Positions 1-11,454 of a stretch of 64,000 bases of DNA are shown one piece after another. How positions within the stretch are numbered: the first letter of the stretch is position 1; every line of letters begins with the position of its first letter. A program made the translations under genes and the position numbers. The notes under the pieces are model-generated. The model was not told the DNA's origin. It did no database searches and was given only the letters and a program-made list of their open reading frames with translations. This DNA comes from Klebsiella sp. RIT-PI-d (lineage in GTDB: Bacteria; Pseudomonadota; Gammaproteobacteria; Enterobacterales; Enterobacteriaceae). The DNA lies in NCBI RefSeq assembly GCF_001187865.1, contig NZ_LGIT01000003.1, positions 310,001-374,000 of the forward strand, read 5' to 3'.

Positions 1-382
1 CGGGTCAGCTTATCCTGTAACAGCGCCAGTCCCAGCCCGTAGGCCGCCATTTCGACCAGCCGCTGATCGTAAGGCCCGGTATCGCCCCAGTATTGCGCGC
101 TTTGCGGGTCGGTACCCAGCCTGATGGCATCCGTGTATTTCTGACTCAGTGGTATTTCACCGCCGCCGGCCAGCAGGGGAAACAGGCCCCATAATGCGCG
201 TGACAATCCTTCCATATTGGCGATTGACGCGTCGTAATGCGCGCAGGTATTACCCAGCGAAAACTGCGCGCTACCCGCAGGAAATTGCTTATCCAGCGCG
301 TCTAACATGGACATCAGCGCGGCGGTAACGTCGTCGCGTGAAGACAATGATATTGATTTTTCTTCTGTTGCCGTAGCCATCA
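1..382 (-). CDS. DUF2264 domain-containing protein (partial, C-terminus outside window)
   Basis: The reverse strand reads open from an ATG at 382 to the window edge, giving about 127 N-terminal residues. A GGAGGA ribosome-binding site lies just upstream of the ATG. The sequence contains the family-like pattern of a conserved glycine/asparagine turn (LGNTCAHYD) followed by an Arg-Ala-Leu-Trp-Gly segment and a Gly-rich LAGGG, which I recognise as the start of DUF2264. Proteins with this domain are large, cytosolic and uncharacterised; they are often found near carbohydrate, especially uronate or rhamnogalacturonan, catabolism genes. The gene is divergent from the AraC-type regulator that follows, which may control it. 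Function is not established; the domain call rests on recall of the family pattern. Confidence 0.7.
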
Positions 383-543
383 GTTGGTCCTCCCCGAAAG
401 TGGCTAAAGCATAAAGAATCGCCATGACGCAGAAATGTTATCCGCATCACAACTGAGCTATTTAATTAAACCTCCTGTTGAGGAAATTTAAAATAGTGGT
501 TTATTTTGCAGATACCCTGGCTAAAAATTTAATTTGGTTGTCT

Positions 544-1428
544 ATGGCCGATCGCTGGAACACCGAACGTCTGGAGCCGATTGCCCTGAACGATACCCTG
601 GCGTCGTTCAGCCGACTTTTCGCCAATACGGTTCGCTATCATCACTGGCATCAGTGTCTGGAGGTGCTGTATGTGGAGGAGGGTTACGGGGTCGTGATTG
701 TCGATCATAAGCAATACACGCTGCGTCCGGGCCGGGTATTCTTTTTCCCTCCGTTTAAGCTGCATAAAATCATGGTCGATGAGCAGGCACAGGACAGCTA
801 TCGGCGAACCATTATTCATCTCGATCAACATGCCGTTCTGAAAGTTCTGCGTGATTTCCCGCTGAGTCAGCGGCGTTTGCAAAATCTGTCCGTGCGGGGA
901 GGTGAAGCCTGGGTAGTCGACGCGCGAGAGATCCATTCACATGTGGATTTTCTTTTCAGTCGTTATGAAAAAATAGCCTCACTAAAGCCTCTGAGCGCTG
1001 AGCAAGTTTCCTGCCTGTTACTGAGTTTATTTAGCCTGTTGCCTGAAGATAACGACACGTTGACAGGCACCCGGACGGGCATCGCCAGCGAGGTAATGTT
1101 CTGGCTTGATGAGAATTACACGCGCAAATTCAGCCTTGCGGCACTGGCGGATGCGCTGGGCAAATCCAAAAGCTATATTTCACGGCGATTTCATTATGAA
1201 ACGGGGGAGATCATTCTTGATCATCTTAATACGCTGCGGCTGCGCAAAGCCTGTGAAGCCCTGTTACACAGCGATAAAAGCGTGCGGGAGATTGCCAGGC
1301 AGGTAGGATTTTCGGATGTGACGTACTTTATCAGCGCTTTCGGCAAAGGGATTGGCGAGACGCCGCTACAGTATCGTAAGCGGCATAAAACGTGCGTCAG
1401 ACCCGCCAGAGAGCAAGGCCTGACATAA
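544..1428 (+). CDS. AraC-family transcriptional regulator with N-terminal cupin domain
   Basis: An about 294-residue regulator. The N-terminal part (roughly residues 10–130) looks like an AraC-type cupin sensor, with a His-rich segment (HHWHQ) followed by LEVLYVEEG and a LRPGRVFFFPP turn. The last about 95 residues carry the two helix-turn-helix motifs of the AraC/XylS family (FSLAALADALGKSKSYISRRF, then VREIARQVGFSDVTYFISAF). I chose the ATG at 544 because it gives the usual family length; a TTG at 478 is in frame and would add 22 residues, and neither start has a strong ribosome-binding site. It is divergent from the DUF2264 gene, so a local regulator of a sugar-type inducer is the natural inference. 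The ligand is unknown. Confidence 0.85.
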   Translation: MADRWNTERLEPIALNDTLASFSRLFANTVRYHHWHQCLEVLYVEEGYGVVIVDHKQYTLRPGRVFFFPPFKLHKIMVDEQAQDSYRRTIIHLDQHAVLKVLRDFPLSQRRLQNLSVRGGEAWVVDAREIHSHVDFLFSRYEKIASLKPLSAEQVSCLLLSLFSLLPEDNDTLTGTRTGIASEVMFWLDENYTRKFSLAALADALGKSKSYISRRFHYETGEIILDHLNTLRLRKACEALLHSDKSVREIARQVGFSDVTYFISAFGKGIGETPLQYRKRHKTCVRPAREQGLT

Positions 1429-1434
1429 GACGTA

Positions 1435-3354
<1,920 letters not shown>

Positions 3355-3930
3355 TTAGCGCAGGCCCAGAAAATTGATAATCTGTGTGAAATGATCTTCA
3401 AAGCCCACAAAGGCATGATTGCCGCCCTCTTCAACGGTCTGGCGGCAGGCGTCAAAATAGTCAACCGCCTGACGGTAATCAAGAACCTCGTCCCCGGTCT
3501 GTTGCAGCAGCCAGATAAGGTCCGGCGCTTCGAGCGGGTCAATTTGCATGACTTTAAGATCGTAAATATGGCGTGACTCTAGCACATATTGCTGGCCGGT
3601 GTAGGGATTCTCGTTATGCCCCAGGTAATCCGTTAACAGTTCAAAAGGACGAACCGCAGGGTTAACCACAACGGCAGGCACCATAAAACATTGCGACAGC
3701 CAGGTAGCGTAGTAGCCACCGAGCGAAGAACCTACAATGCCCAGCGGCTCACCACCCAGTTCCAGCACCAGGGATTCCAGCAGTTCCGCCGCCTGCGCCG
3801 GAAACGCGGGCAGTTGCGGCGTCACCATCTCAATGTCCGGATAGTGTTCGGCCAGCCAGTGCTGTAGCGCCGTGGCCTTTGCGGAACGCGGCGAGCTATT
3901 AAACCCGTGCAGATAGAGAAGCGTAGACAT
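3355..3930 (-). CDS. yqiA: esterase YqiA
   Basis: A 191-residue single-domain alpha/beta hydrolase. The N-terminal [12 protein letters not shown] is the oxyanion-side strand, the nucleophile elbow G-S-S-L-G places the serine at about residue 69, and the catalytic His is in GGNHAF near the C-terminus. E. coli YqiA is a serine esterase active on short acyl esters; its physiological substrate is unknown. The ATG at 3930 overlaps the cpdA stop codon (TGATG arrangement), which implies translational coupling; a TTG one codon upstream is a less likely start. The gene sits between cpdA and parE as in E. coli. Confidence 0.95.
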   Translation of the reverse strand: MSTLLYLHGFNSSPRSAKATALQHWLAEHYPDIEMVTPQLPAFPAQAAELLESLVLELGGEPLGIVGSSLGGYYATWLSQCFMVPAVVVNPAVRPFELLTDYLGHNENPYTGQQYVLESRHIYDLKVMQIDPLEAPDLIWLLQQTGDEVLDYRQAVDYFDACRQTVEEGGNHAFVGFEDHFTQIINFLGLR

Positions 3931-4757
3931 CAATATCCTTCAGAAGCGGTATCGGGGCTAAATTGCGTGCTCTGTAAACGGCACACGTCCGTTACCAGAG
4001 AACCATCATCGTGTAATTCAAGCCAGCGCCAGCCGGGCGCAGCCGTGTCCAGGGTGAAGTTGGAGCAGTGCGGCTTAAACTGGACGCAGGTAGAGGGCGT
4101 TGCCATCATGCGGCGGCCGTTCCAGTCGAGATCCAGCTCCTGATGAATATGACCGCACAGCATGGACTTCACTCCGGGGAACCGCGCCAGAACGTTATCC
4201 AGCTCCTGCGCGTTGCGTAAGCTGTGCTGATCGAGCCAGCCGCATCCTGCCGGCAGCGGATGATGATGAAGCAGCAGCAGGGTATGCCGGTCGGTGGATT
4301 CAGCTAATTTACGCTCCAGCCACTCAAGCTGAAACTCGCTCAACTCCCCGTGCGGCACGCCGAACACCTGGCTGTCGAGCAGCAGGATTTGCCAGCGATC
4401 GCCGATCCATACCCGTTTTGCGGGCGAAATCCCGGACTCCTGAAGCGCGCTGTACATGGCAGGCTGGAAGTCATGGTTGCCGGGTAGCCAGACGCAGGGC
4501 GCAGCAAAACTTGCGATACCCTCAGCAAAGTGCTGATAGGCCGCAGCGGACTGATCCTGTGCTAAATCGCCTGTCGCTACGATGAGATCGCATTCACGCT
4601 GCTCAGCGTGGATCGCGTCGAGCACCGCCTGATAACTGTCCCAGGTGTTTACACCCAGTAACGTCTCATGCTTTTCAGCAAACAGGTGAGTATCAGTAAT
4701 TTGCAGTATCTTCACTTTGGCCCCACCAGCCAGAGGAAGAGTTAACAGGCTTTCCAA
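3930..4757 (-). CDS. cpdA: 3',5'-cyclic-AMP phosphodiesterase
   Basis: CpdA hydrolyses cAMP to AMP and so lowers cAMP–CRP activity. The protein has 275 residues like its E. coli counterpart. The calcineurin-type metallophosphoesterase motifs are present in order: TDTHLF (residues ~20–25), [24 protein letters not shown] and CGHIHQELD. The start is a TTG at 4757 with AAGGA six bases upstream, and the first residues [11 protein letters not shown] match the E. coli protein, so the unusual start is probably genuine. It lies within the nudF-yqiB-cpdA-yqiA-parE operon and overlaps yqiA by one base. Confidence 0.96.
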   Translation of the reverse strand: MESLLTLPLAGGAKVKILQITDTHLFAEKHETLLGVNTWDSYQAVLDAIHAEQRECDLIVATGDLAQDQSAAAYQHFAEGIASFAAPCVWLPGNHDFQPAMYSALQESGISPAKRVWIGDRWQILLLDSQVFGVPHGELSEFQLEWLERKLAESTDRHTLLLLHHHPLPAGCGWLDQHSLRNAQELDNVLARFPGVKSMLCGHIHQELDLDWNGRRMMATPSTCVQFKPHCSNFTLDTAAPGWRWLELHDDGSLVTDVCRLQSTQFSPDTASEGY

Positions 4758-4781
4758 ATGGTGTCCTTAGGTTTAACGACG

Positions 4782-5204
4782 CTATAAAACCGGAATCGCC
4801 ATCGCTCCATGTGCTAAACAATATCGTAGCCAGTCGGCTAAAAACTGATTAATTTGATGCTTTTCGTCGCGTTGATGCAACTTTTTATTCGGGTAATCAT
4901 ACCGCGCTTTGAAGCGAAAGATCTGCTGAGTTGAACACACTTCCGCGACCATGGCGTCATGATATAGCCGAACCGACATGGAGGGCAGGCTCCAGTAACT
5001 GATGGCAGGAGCCGTTTGCTCGATGGCCACCAGCGTCGTGTAACGGGTAGATTCTTGTATGGTTAACCGGTACTGCGCGTTGGCCACCTGATAACATGCG
5101 ATTTCACCCGGCGCGTCATTACGCGGCAACAGGCGGCGGAGCTGGGCAAAATTCGTTTCGCACAGGCGCATCATTTCGGGAAAGTCAGGTGTATAACGCT
5201 TCAT
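4782..5204 (-). CDS. yqiB: YqiB family protein (DUF1249)
   Basis: A 140-residue cytosolic protein almost identical in length and sequence to E. coli YqiB (starts [16 protein letters not shown]; central [17 protein letters not shown]; ends [11 protein letters not shown]). No catalytic motif is visible and the biochemical role is not established. The ATG at 5204 overlaps the nudF stop codon (ATGA), indicating translational coupling; an in-frame ATG three codons upstream would extend into nudF and is less likely. It belongs to the nudF–parE operon. Confidence 0.93.
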   Translation of the reverse strand: MKRYTPDFPEMMRLCETNFAQLRRLLPRNDAPGEIACYQVANAQYRLTIQESTRYTTLVAIEQTAPAISYWSLPSMSVRLYHDAMVAEVCSTQQIFRFKARYDYPNKKLHQRDEKHQINQFLADWLRYCLAHGAMAIPVL

Positions 5205-5833
5205 TTTTTCCACTCATTAATTAACTCTTGATAATGTAGCTGTAGCCATTGCAGCGCAATCACTGACGCCGCGTTGTCGATTTTCCCCTCTTCAACCCAT
5301 TGATAAGCCTGCTCCCGACTTACCACATGAACCCGAATATCTTCGTTTTCATCAGCCAGACCGTGGATCCCTTCTGCGGTCGTGGCGTCCACTTCCCCTA
5401 CCATTAAGGAGAGGCGCTCACTGGTGCCACCCGGACTTGCCAGATAGCTCATAAATTTCTTCACCCGCCCGACATCAAGCCCCGCCTCTTCCACCGCTTC
5501 GCGACGCGCGACCTGCTCTACGCTTTCACCTTCTTCGATCATTCCGGCGACCAGTTCCAGTAGCCAGGGGCTTTCGCTGGTGTCAAAGGCGGCGATGCGG
5601 ATCTGTTCAACCAATACCACTTCATCGCGTACCGGGTCAAAGGGTAGCAATACCGCAGCATGGCCGCGCTCAAAAATTTCACGCTGCACTTCACCGCTCA
5701 TTTCGCCGTTAAAAAGGCGATGGCGGAACCGATAAAGATCGAGTGAAAAAAAACCGCGATATAATGGTTCACGTGCAATAATTTCTACATCATTTTTTGT
5801 ATAATTTGCCGTCAGTCCATTTTGTGTGGTCAT
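5201..5833 (-). CDS. nudF: ADP-ribose diphosphatase (Nudix hydrolase)
   Basis: NudF cleaves ADP-ribose to AMP and ribose 5-phosphate. The 210-residue protein carries the Nudix box from [23 protein letters not shown], matching G-x5-E-x7-R-E-U-x-E-E-x-G-U, followed by the SPGGTSER motif typical of ADP-ribose-type Nudix enzymes. I placed the start at the ATG at 5833, which is preceded by CGGAG; the open frame extends 15 codons further upstream but E. coli NudF begins near this ATG. It heads the minus-strand operon that ends with parE and is divergent from tolC. Confidence 0.95.
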   Translation of the reverse strand: MTTQNGLTANYTKNDVEIIAREPLYRGFFSLDLYRFRHRLFNGEMSGEVQREIFERGHAAVLLPFDPVRDEVVLVEQIRIAAFDTSESPWLLELVAGMIEEGESVEQVARREAVEEAGLDVGRVKKFMSYLASPGGTSERLSLMVGEVDATTAEGIHGLADENEDIRVHVVSREQAYQWVEEGKIDNAASVIALQWLQLHYQELINEWKK

Positions 5834-5933
5834 GATTATCTCCGGATGACAATAGTGATGAAATTGTGGATTTCTCACCTGTTTAACTACGGTTTGACGA
5901 ACTGTATGGTAGATTAGTGCCCATTCACGTCAG

Positions 5934-5954
5934 ATGGCACATAACGCCAACCTT
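5934..5954 (+). promoter_or_regulatory. marbox (MarA/SoxS/Rob binding site) upstream of tolC
   Basis: The segment ATGGCACATAACGCCAACCTT is almost identical to the mar/rob/sox box described upstream of E. coli tolC. It lies about 84 bases before the tolC ATG and 20 bases before a TACAAT -10-like hexamer at 5974–5979, so activator-assisted expression of tolC is inferred. Confidence 0.75.
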
Positions 5955-6037
5955 TTAGACTGGCAGATTCTGTTACAATCGGCGATTATTTTTTGAATTT
6001 GTTTAGCGATAAAAATGCTTCTCAACAAGGAATGCAA

Positions 6038-7474
6038 ATGAAGAAATTGCTCCCCATCCTTATCGGCCTGAGCCTGACCGGCTTCAGCGCAGTAAGCCAG
6101 GCAGAGAACCTGCTACAGGTTTATCAGCAGGCCCGTTTAAGCAACCCGGACCTGCGTAAATCAGCAGCCGATCGCGATGCGGCATTCGAAAAAATCAATG
6201 AAGCGCGCAGCCCTTTGTTGCCACAGCTCGGTCTGGGCGCAGACTATAACTACAACAATGGTTTTCGCGACAGCAACGGTCTTGATACCACGTCAAAAAG
6301 CGCCTCATTACAGTTAACGCAAACCATTTTTGATATGTCGAAATGGCGTGCTCTGACGCTCCAGGAAAAATCAGCGGGTATTCAGGATGTAACCTGGCAG
6401 GCCGATCAGCAATCGCTGATCCTGAACACGGCTACCGCCTATTTTAACGTATTAAGCGCCATTGATGCACTCTCCTATACCGAAGCGCAGAAACAGGCTG
6501 TTTATCGCCAGTTAGATCAGACCACGCAGCGTTTTAATGTCGGCCTGGTCGCCATTACGGACGTGCAGAACGCCCGTTCACAGTACGACACCGTGCTGGC
6601 AAATGAAGTGACGGCCCGTAATAACCTTGATAATGCCGTTGAATCTCTGCGTCAGGTGACGGGTAATTACTACCCTGAGCTGGCATCGCTGAATGTTGAT
6701 ACCTTTAAAACGACGCGTCCGTCGGCGGTGAATGGCCTGTTGAAAGAAGCAGAAAATCGTAACCTGACGCTGTTACAGGCTCGTCTGAGTCAGGATCTGG
6801 CCCGCGAGCAGATTCGCCAGGCGCAGGATGGTCATCTGCCTACGCTGAATCTGACCGCCTCATCGGGCGTATCGGACACGTCATATCACGGTTCAAAAAC
6901 GCGCGGTGTAAACGGCGCGCAGTATGAAGATAATAACGCAGGCCAGAATCAGGTCGGTCTAAGTTTCTCCCTGCCACTTTATCAGGGCGGAATGGTTAAC
7001 TCGCAGGTAAAACAGGCGCAGTACAACTTCGTCGGTTCCAGCGAGCAGCTTGAAAGTGCGCATCGCAGCGTTGTGCAAAATGTTCGTTCTTCTTATAACA
7101 ACATCAATGCCTCAATCAGCAGCATCAATGCGTATAAGCAAGCCGTAATATCCGCACAAAGTTCTCTGGATGCCTCAGAAGCAGGTTACACCGTGGGTAC
7201 CCGTACGATTGTTGATGTACTGGATGCGACCACCACGTTGTATAACGCCAAACAGCAACTTTCCAGCGCCCGTTATAACTATTTGATCAATCAGCTCAAC
7301 GTCAAAAATGCGCTGGGTACGCTGAATGAACAGGATCTGGCTGCGCTTAACAGCGCTCTGGGCAAAAATGTGCCTACGACCCCAGAAAGCGTCGCGCCAG
7401 AAGACGCTTCTCAGGTGGCCAGTGCAGACGGTTACTCCGGCACGGCAGTTCAACCTGCTTCTGTCCGCCGTTAA
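6038..7474 (+). CDS. tolC: outer membrane channel protein TolC
   Basis: TolC is the trimeric outer-membrane exit duct used by AcrAB-type and other tripartite efflux pumps and by type I secretion. The ATG at 6038 starts a clean signal peptide ending VSQA at residue 22, with mature ENLLQVYQQARLSNPDL as in E. coli; an upstream in-frame TTG would add 15 residues and is unlikely. The 478-residue protein shows the internal duplication of OEP domains, with NARSQYDTVLANEVTARNNL in the first and the related TTTLYNAKQQLSSARYNYL in the second. A marbox lies upstream. A GC-rich hairpin (7485–7510) follows the stop. Confidence 0.98.
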   Translation: MKKLLPILIGLSLTGFSAVSQAENLLQVYQQARLSNPDLRKSAADRDAAFEKINEARSPLLPQLGLGADYNYNNGFRDSNGLDTTSKSASLQLTQTIFDMSKWRALTLQEKSAGIQDVTWQADQQSLILNTATAYFNVLSAIDALSYTEAQKQAVYRQLDQTTQRFNVGLVAITDVQNARSQYDTVLANEVTARNNLDNAVESLRQVTGNYYPELASLNVDTFKTTRPSAVNGLLKEAENRNLTLLQARLSQDLAREQIRQAQDGHLPTLNLTASSGVSDTSYHGSKTRGVNGAQYEDNNAGQNQVGLSFSLPLYQGGMVNSQVKQAQYNFVGSSEQLESAHRSVVQNVRSSYNNINASISSINAYKQAVISAQSSLDASEAGYTVGTRTIVDVLDATTTLYNAKQQLSSARYNYLINQLNVKNALGTLNEQDLAALNSALGKNVPTTPESVAPEDASQVASADGYSGTAVQPASVRR

Positions 7475-7484
7475 GCTATTCTGT

Positions 7485-7510
7485 CAGGCGGGGAGACCAG
7501 TCCCCGCCTG
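7485..7510 (+). terminator. GC-rich hairpin after tolC
   Basis: A perfect 10-base stem (CAGGCGGGGA / TCCCCGCCTG) with a 6-base loop lies 10 bases after the tolC stop. There is no clear T-run after it, so it may slow rather than terminate transcription, or protect the 3' end. Confidence 0.45.
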
Positions 7511-7629
7511 AACGTAAGGCAACGTAAAGATCCCCTGCTAATCCGCCCTTCTTGCTTCATTTTCGACCGCCTATCCTCTATCCTGAGCACTATTCACTAC
7601 TTAAATACCACTGGTCCAGGAAGACAAAT

Positions 7630-8301
7630 ATGAAACGGACAAAAACGATTAATCATGCCACGTTCCGCAAAAGCTGGAACGCGCGTCATCTTACCCCTGT
7701 AGCCTTTGCGGTAACGGCCGTCTTTATGCTGGCCGGCTGCGAGAAAAGTGACGAAACAGTTTCTACCTATATGAATGCTGACGACTGTTCTTCGGCCAAT
7801 CCGGGCAAGAGCGCGGAATGTACGACCGCGTATAATAATGCGCTAAAAGAAGCAGAACGTACCGCGCCTAAATACGCGACGCGAGAAGATTGCGTGGCTG
7901 AATTCGGGGAAGGTCAGTGCCAGCAGGCTCCGGCCCAGGCGGGTATGGCACCGGAGAACCAGGCGCAGGCTCAGTCCAGCGGCGGGATCTGGATGCCGCT
8001 GATGGCGGGCTATATGATGGGTCGTCTGATGGGCGGCGGTGCCGGCTTTGCGCAGCAGCCGCTGTTCAGCTCACGCAACCCGTCCAGCCCGGCATACGGA
8101 AAATACACCGACGCCAGCGGTAAAAATTACGGCGCAGCGCAACCGGGCCGCAGCATGACGGTGCCTAAAACGGCGATGGCACCAAAACCGGCAACCACCT
8201 CTACGGTCACCCGCGGCGGCTTTGGTGAGTCGGTCGCTAAACAGTCTACAATGCAGCGCAGCAGCGCAACAGGCAGCTCCTCTCGATCAATGGGAGGTTA
8301 A
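7630..8301 (+). CDS. ygiB: YgiB family lipoprotein (DUF1190)
   Basis: A 223-residue predicted lipoprotein. After a basic N-terminus the hydrophobic segment ends in a lipobox LAGC with Cys at residue 37, so membrane anchoring is expected. The middle contains a conserved cluster ([17 protein letters not shown]) and a Gly/Met-rich stretch ([15 protein letters not shown]); the C-terminal third is Ser/Thr-rich and low complexity. The start at 7630 matches the E. coli protein; the open frame runs 26 codons further upstream. It is followed by ygiC after 5 bases, so the two form a transcription unit downstream of tolC. The function is not established. Confidence 0.93.
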   Translation: MKRTKTINHATFRKSWNARHLTPVAFAVTAVFMLAGCEKSDETVSTYMNADDCSSANPGKSAECTTAYNNALKEAERTAPKYATREDCVAEFGEGQCQQAPAQAGMAPENQAQAQSSGGIWMPLMAGYMMGRLMGGGAGFAQQPLFSSRNPSSPAYGKYTDASGKNYGAAQPGRSMTVPKTAMAPKPATTSTVTRGGFGESVAKQSTMQRSSATGSSSRSMGG

Positions 8302-8306
8302 TCGCC

Positions 8307-9467
8307 ATGGAAAGGATCAGCATTACTGAACGCCCGAACTGGCGTGAAAAAGCCACCGAATTTGGCTTTAACTTTCACACTATGTATGGGGAACCGTACT
8401 GGAGCGAAGAAGCGTATTACAAACTGACGCTGGCTCAGGTCGACAAGCTGGAAGACGTTACGGCAGAGCTACACCAGCTGTGCCTGAAAGTGGTCGACAA
8501 GGTCATCGCCAGCGATGCGCTGATGACCAAATTCCGCATTCCGAAACACACATGGGGTTTTGTACGCCAGTCCTGGCAAACGCATCAGCCCTCGCTCTAC
8601 TCACGCCTCGATCTGGCGTGGGACGGTACCGGTGAGCCTAAGCTGCTGGAAAATAATGCCGACACGCCTACCTCGCTGTATGAAGCCGCATTTTTCCAGT
8701 GGCTGTGGCTGGAAGACCAGCTTCAGGCAGGCCAGTTGCCGCCGGGCAGCGATCAGTTCAACAGTCTTCAGGAAAAACTGATCGAACGCTTTGGTGAACT
8801 GCGTGAGCAGCACGGTTTTCAGCTTCTGCACCTGACCTGCTGTCGCGATACGGTTGAAGATCGCGGTACGGTACAGTATCTCCAGGACTGCGCCGCCGAA
8901 GCGGGTATCGCCACCGATTTTCTGTATATCGAAGATATCGGCCTCGGCGAAAAAGGCCAGTTTACCGATTTGCAGGATCAGGTCATCGGCAATCTATTTA
9001 AGCTCTATCCGTGGGAATATATGCTGCGCGAGGTGTTTTCTACCAAGCTGGAAGATGCTGGCGTGCGCTGGCTGGAACCGGCGTGGAAAAGCATTATTTC
9101 CAATAAGGCGCTGCTACCGATGCTGTGGGAAATGTTCCCGGATCATCCTAACTTGCTGCCTGCTTACTTTGCCGAAGACGATCATCCGCCAATGGAAAAA
9201 TTCGTGGTTAAACCCATTTTTTCGCGCGAAGGGGCTAACGTTTCGATTGTCGAAAATGGCAAAACCGTCGAGCAGGTTGAAGGACCGTACGGTGAAGAAG
9301 GTATGATCGTCCAGCAGTTTTACCCGCTGCCAAAGTTTGCTGACAGCTATATGGTAATTGGTAGCTGGCTCATTAACGATCGGCCTGCCGGCATCGGTAT
9401 TCGCGAAGATCGCGCCCTGATCACTCAGGATCTGTCACGCTTTTATCCGCATATTTTTGTCGAGTGA
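8307..9467 (+). CDS. ygiC: ATP-grasp family protein YgiC (glutathionylspermidine synthase-like)
   Basis: A 386-residue protein of the glutathionylspermidine synthase pre-ATP-grasp-like family. It lacks an N-terminal amidase domain, so it corresponds to a stand-alone synthetase/ligase module. Visible family signatures include [15 protein letters not shown] near residue 115, [15 protein letters not shown] in the C-terminal half and [16 protein letters not shown], the ATP-binding strand. Homologues (YgiC, YjfC) ligate or are predicted to ligate peptides; the substrate of YgiC is not known. It is cotranscribed with ygiB. Confidence 0.93.
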   Translation: MERISITERPNWREKATEFGFNFHTMYGEPYWSEEAYYKLTLAQVDKLEDVTAELHQLCLKVVDKVIASDALMTKFRIPKHTWGFVRQSWQTHQPSLYSRLDLAWDGTGEPKLLENNADTPTSLYEAAFFQWLWLEDQLQAGQLPPGSDQFNSLQEKLIERFGELREQHGFQLLHLTCCRDTVEDRGTVQYLQDCAAEAGIATDFLYIEDIGLGEKGQFTDLQDQVIGNLFKLYPWEYMLREVFSTKLEDAGVRWLEPAWKSIISNKALLPMLWEMFPDHPNLLPAYFAEDDHPPMEKFVVKPIFSREGANVSIVENGKTVEQVEGPYGEEGMIVQQFYPLPKFADSYMVIGSWLINDRPAGIGIREDRALITQDLSRFYPHIFVE

Positions 9468-9476
9468 GTGGCCGTT

Positions 9477-9512
9477 TCTCCCTCACCCTCTCCTCAGGGA
9501 GAGGGGATTGTC
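9477..9512. repeat. intergenic CCCTCTCC/GGGAGAGGG inverted repeat (copy 1)
   Basis: Between the convergent ygiC and ygiD genes lies a pyrimidine-rich arm CCCTCTCC, a 3-base loop and GGGAGAGGG. A close copy occurs at 28219–28251 between the convergent ureG and tsaD. It is a small dispersed intergenic repeat that could form a stable hairpin as a bidirectional terminator or 3' stabiliser. Confidence 0.6.
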
Positions 9513-9578
9513 CGGTATCCGGTTCAGGTGTGTAATCGAGCTCTCCCCTTCCCGCCCGTCGAATAAACCAGCGTAACG

Positions 9579-10367
9579 TTATCCCACCTGCACCGACAGC
9601 ATACTCAAACTGCCCATCTCAAGCCCGTCAACCGGGATTGTCACCGGCTCTTCTCCATCCCATGCGCCCAGAACATAAAGCAGCGGTAAGTAATGATCTG
9701 CGGTCGGATTCGACAGCGATCCGCCTTCGTGATCCAGATAATTAACCAGCGGATGATCCTCTGGCGTTCCTTTCCAGGTAAGATTCGTCTTCACGTACTC
9801 ATTAAATGACGATGCCCACGGATACGGCGTGTTTTCGCCATGCCAGCGCGCCGTACGCAAGTTATGCACCACGTTGCCGCTGGCAATCAGCATAATGCCT
9901 TCGTCGCGAAGCGCAGCCAGCTTACGGCCCATTTCAAAATGCCAGGCCGCAGGTTTGGTACTGTCGACGCTCAGCTGCACCATCGGGATATCCGCCTGCG
10001 GGTACATTTTGATCAATACGCCCCATGAGCCATGATCGAACCCCCAGGCTTCGCGATCGAGTGCCACCGGCACGGGCGAAAGCAGTTCTACCAGCCGTTG
10101 CGCCAGCTCAGGCGATCCCGGCGCCGGATAGTGCGTGTCGTATAATGCCTGCGGAAAGCCACCAAAATCATGGATCGTTTTCGGGGCTTCCATCGCCGTG
10201 ACGCCGATGCCGCGCGTGAACCAGTGAGCGGAAACCACTACGATAGCTTTCGGGCGAGGCAGGGTTTCACCCAGATACTGCCAGGCACGAGTGTATTTGT
10301 TGTCTTCCAGCACGTTCATAGGACTACCATGGCCTAAAAAAAGAGCTGGCATACGGGAACGGGACAT
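9579..10367 (-). CDS. ygiD: 4,5-DOPA dioxygenase extradiol (LigB family)
   Basis: A 262-residue member of the class III extradiol dioxygenase (LigB) family. Metal-binding histidines are visible in FLGHGSPMN (residue 13), VSAHWFT, the HDFGGFPQALYDTHYPAPGSP segment and GNVVHNLRT. E. coli YgiD binds zinc and cleaves L-DOPA in vitro; the in vivo substrate is unclear. I placed the start at the ATG at 10367, which has AAGGAT upstream; a longer frame to 10406 exists but adds residues not expected in the family core. The gene is divergent from zupT. Confidence 0.93.
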   Translation of the reverse strand: MSRSRMPALFLGHGSPMNVLEDNKYTRAWQYLGETLPRPKAIVVVSAHWFTRGIGVTAMEAPKTIHDFGGFPQALYDTHYPAPGSPELAQRLVELLSPVPVALDREAWGFDHGSWGVLIKMYPQADIPMVQLSVDSTKPAAWHFEMGRKLAALRDEGIMLIASGNVVHNLRTARWHGENTPYPWASSFNEYVKTNLTWKGTPEDHPLVNYLDHEGGSLSNPTADHYLPLLYVLGAWDGEEPVTIPVDGLEMGSLSMLSVQVG

Positions 10368-10529
10368 GATGATATCCTTACAAAGCGTATAATTTGATAA
10401 CACCACATTACGCTCTTTTTACATCCGATAAACTCAGATAACCATGATGATGATCGTCAGAAAATTTGAATGTAAGGATTATTAAAGGCCGGGTATGCCC
10501 TCTCGAACATTATGGAAGATACCTCTATT

Positions 10530-10548
10530 ATGAATGAGAATCATTATC
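10530..10548 (+). promoter_or_regulatory. Fur-box-like site upstream of zupT
   Basis: ATGAATGAGAATCATTATC agrees at about 16 of 19 positions with the Fur consensus, including the complete right half AATCATTATC. It sits 14 bases before the zupT ATG, where a bound repressor would block transcription or initiation. Iron control of zupT is inferred. Confidence 0.6.
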
Positions 10549-10561
10549 AAAGGAGTAGCAA

Positions 10562-11335
10562 ATGTCAGTCCCTCTTATTCTGACCGTGCTGGCCGGCGCA
10601 GCCACCTTTATTGGAGCGATCCTCGGCGTGCTGGGTCAGAAGCCATCAAACCGCTTACTGGCGTTTTCGCTCGGCTTTGCTGCCGGGATCATGCTGCTTA
10701 TTTCGCTAATGGAGATGTTACCCGCTGCGCTGTCAACACAGGACATGTCGCCAGTGCTGGGCTACGGCATGTTTATCGCCGGTTTGCTGGGTTACTACGG
10801 CCTGGACCGTCTTCTTCCCCATTCCCATCCGCAGGACCTGATGCAGGGCGGCTCCCTGCCGCCCACGCACAAAATCCGCCGCACTGCCATTTTGCTGACG
10901 CTGGGCATCAGCCTGCATAATTTCCCGGAAGGCGTTGCCACGTACGTGACGGCAAGTAACAACCTGGAGCTGGGCTTTGGTATTGCCCTGGCCGTCGCGC
11001 TGCATAATATTCCGGAAGGTCTGGCAGTTGCCGGCCCGGTGTATGCGGCGACGGGCTCGCGGGGCAAAGCGGTTTTTTGGGCAGGGATCTCGGGGCTGGC
11101 CGAAATTTTAGGCGGCATGCTGGCATGGTTGATTCTGGGCAGCATGATGTCACCGATAGTGATGGCGGCGATTATGGCTGCTGTCGCAGGAATTATGGTG
11201 GCGCTGTCAGTGGATGAGTTAATGCCGCTGGCAAAAGAGATAGACCCGAATAACAATCCGAGTTACGGCGTGCTGTGCGGAATGTCGGTGATGGGATTAA
11301 GCCTGGTGTTACTGCAGGCCATTGGATTTGGCTGA
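10562..11335 (+). CDS. zupT: zinc transporter ZupT (ZIP family)
   Basis: A 257-residue inner-membrane transporter of the ZIP family that imports Zn2+ and other divalent metals (Fe2+, Mn2+, Co2+). The two signature transmembrane metal motifs [11 protein letters not shown] and [14 protein letters not shown] lie near residues 120 and 150, and the chain is almost entirely hydrophobic segments with a short histidine-containing cytosolic loop (PHSHPQD). The ATG at 10562 has GGAG about 8 bases upstream. A Fur-box-like sequence overlaps the leader. Confidence 0.96.
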   Translation: MSVPLILTVLAGAATFIGAILGVLGQKPSNRLLAFSLGFAAGIMLLISLMEMLPAALSTQDMSPVLGYGMFIAGLLGYYGLDRLLPHSHPQDLMQGGSLPPTHKIRRTAILLTLGISLHNFPEGVATYVTASNNLELGFGIALAVALHNIPEGLAVAGPVYAATGSRGKAVFWAGISGLAEILGGMLAWLILGSMMSPIVMAAIMAAVAGIMVALSVDELMPLAKEIDPNNNPSYGVLCGMSVMGLSLVLLQAIGFG

Positions 11336-11356
11336 CAGATTTTATCTTAAATGAGG

Positions 11357-11436
11357 CGATATGCCGGGCGGCGATTGCCCGGCCTCTATTTGCGACAGTT
11401 TGTACGCCCGGTAAGCGAAACGCCACCGGGCACGAC
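11357..11436. repeat. REP-type palindromic repeat cluster
   Basis: Between the convergent zupT and ribB genes lie two GC-rich stem-loops (ATGCCGGGCGGCGATTGCCCGG and a second CGCCCGGTAAGCG…CCGGGCA). They have the look of enterobacterial REP/BIME elements, which occur at 3' ends of transcripts. Nothing else is seen in this gap. Confidence 0.6.
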
Positions 11437-11454
11437 AAACCGGCTGAACCGCGC

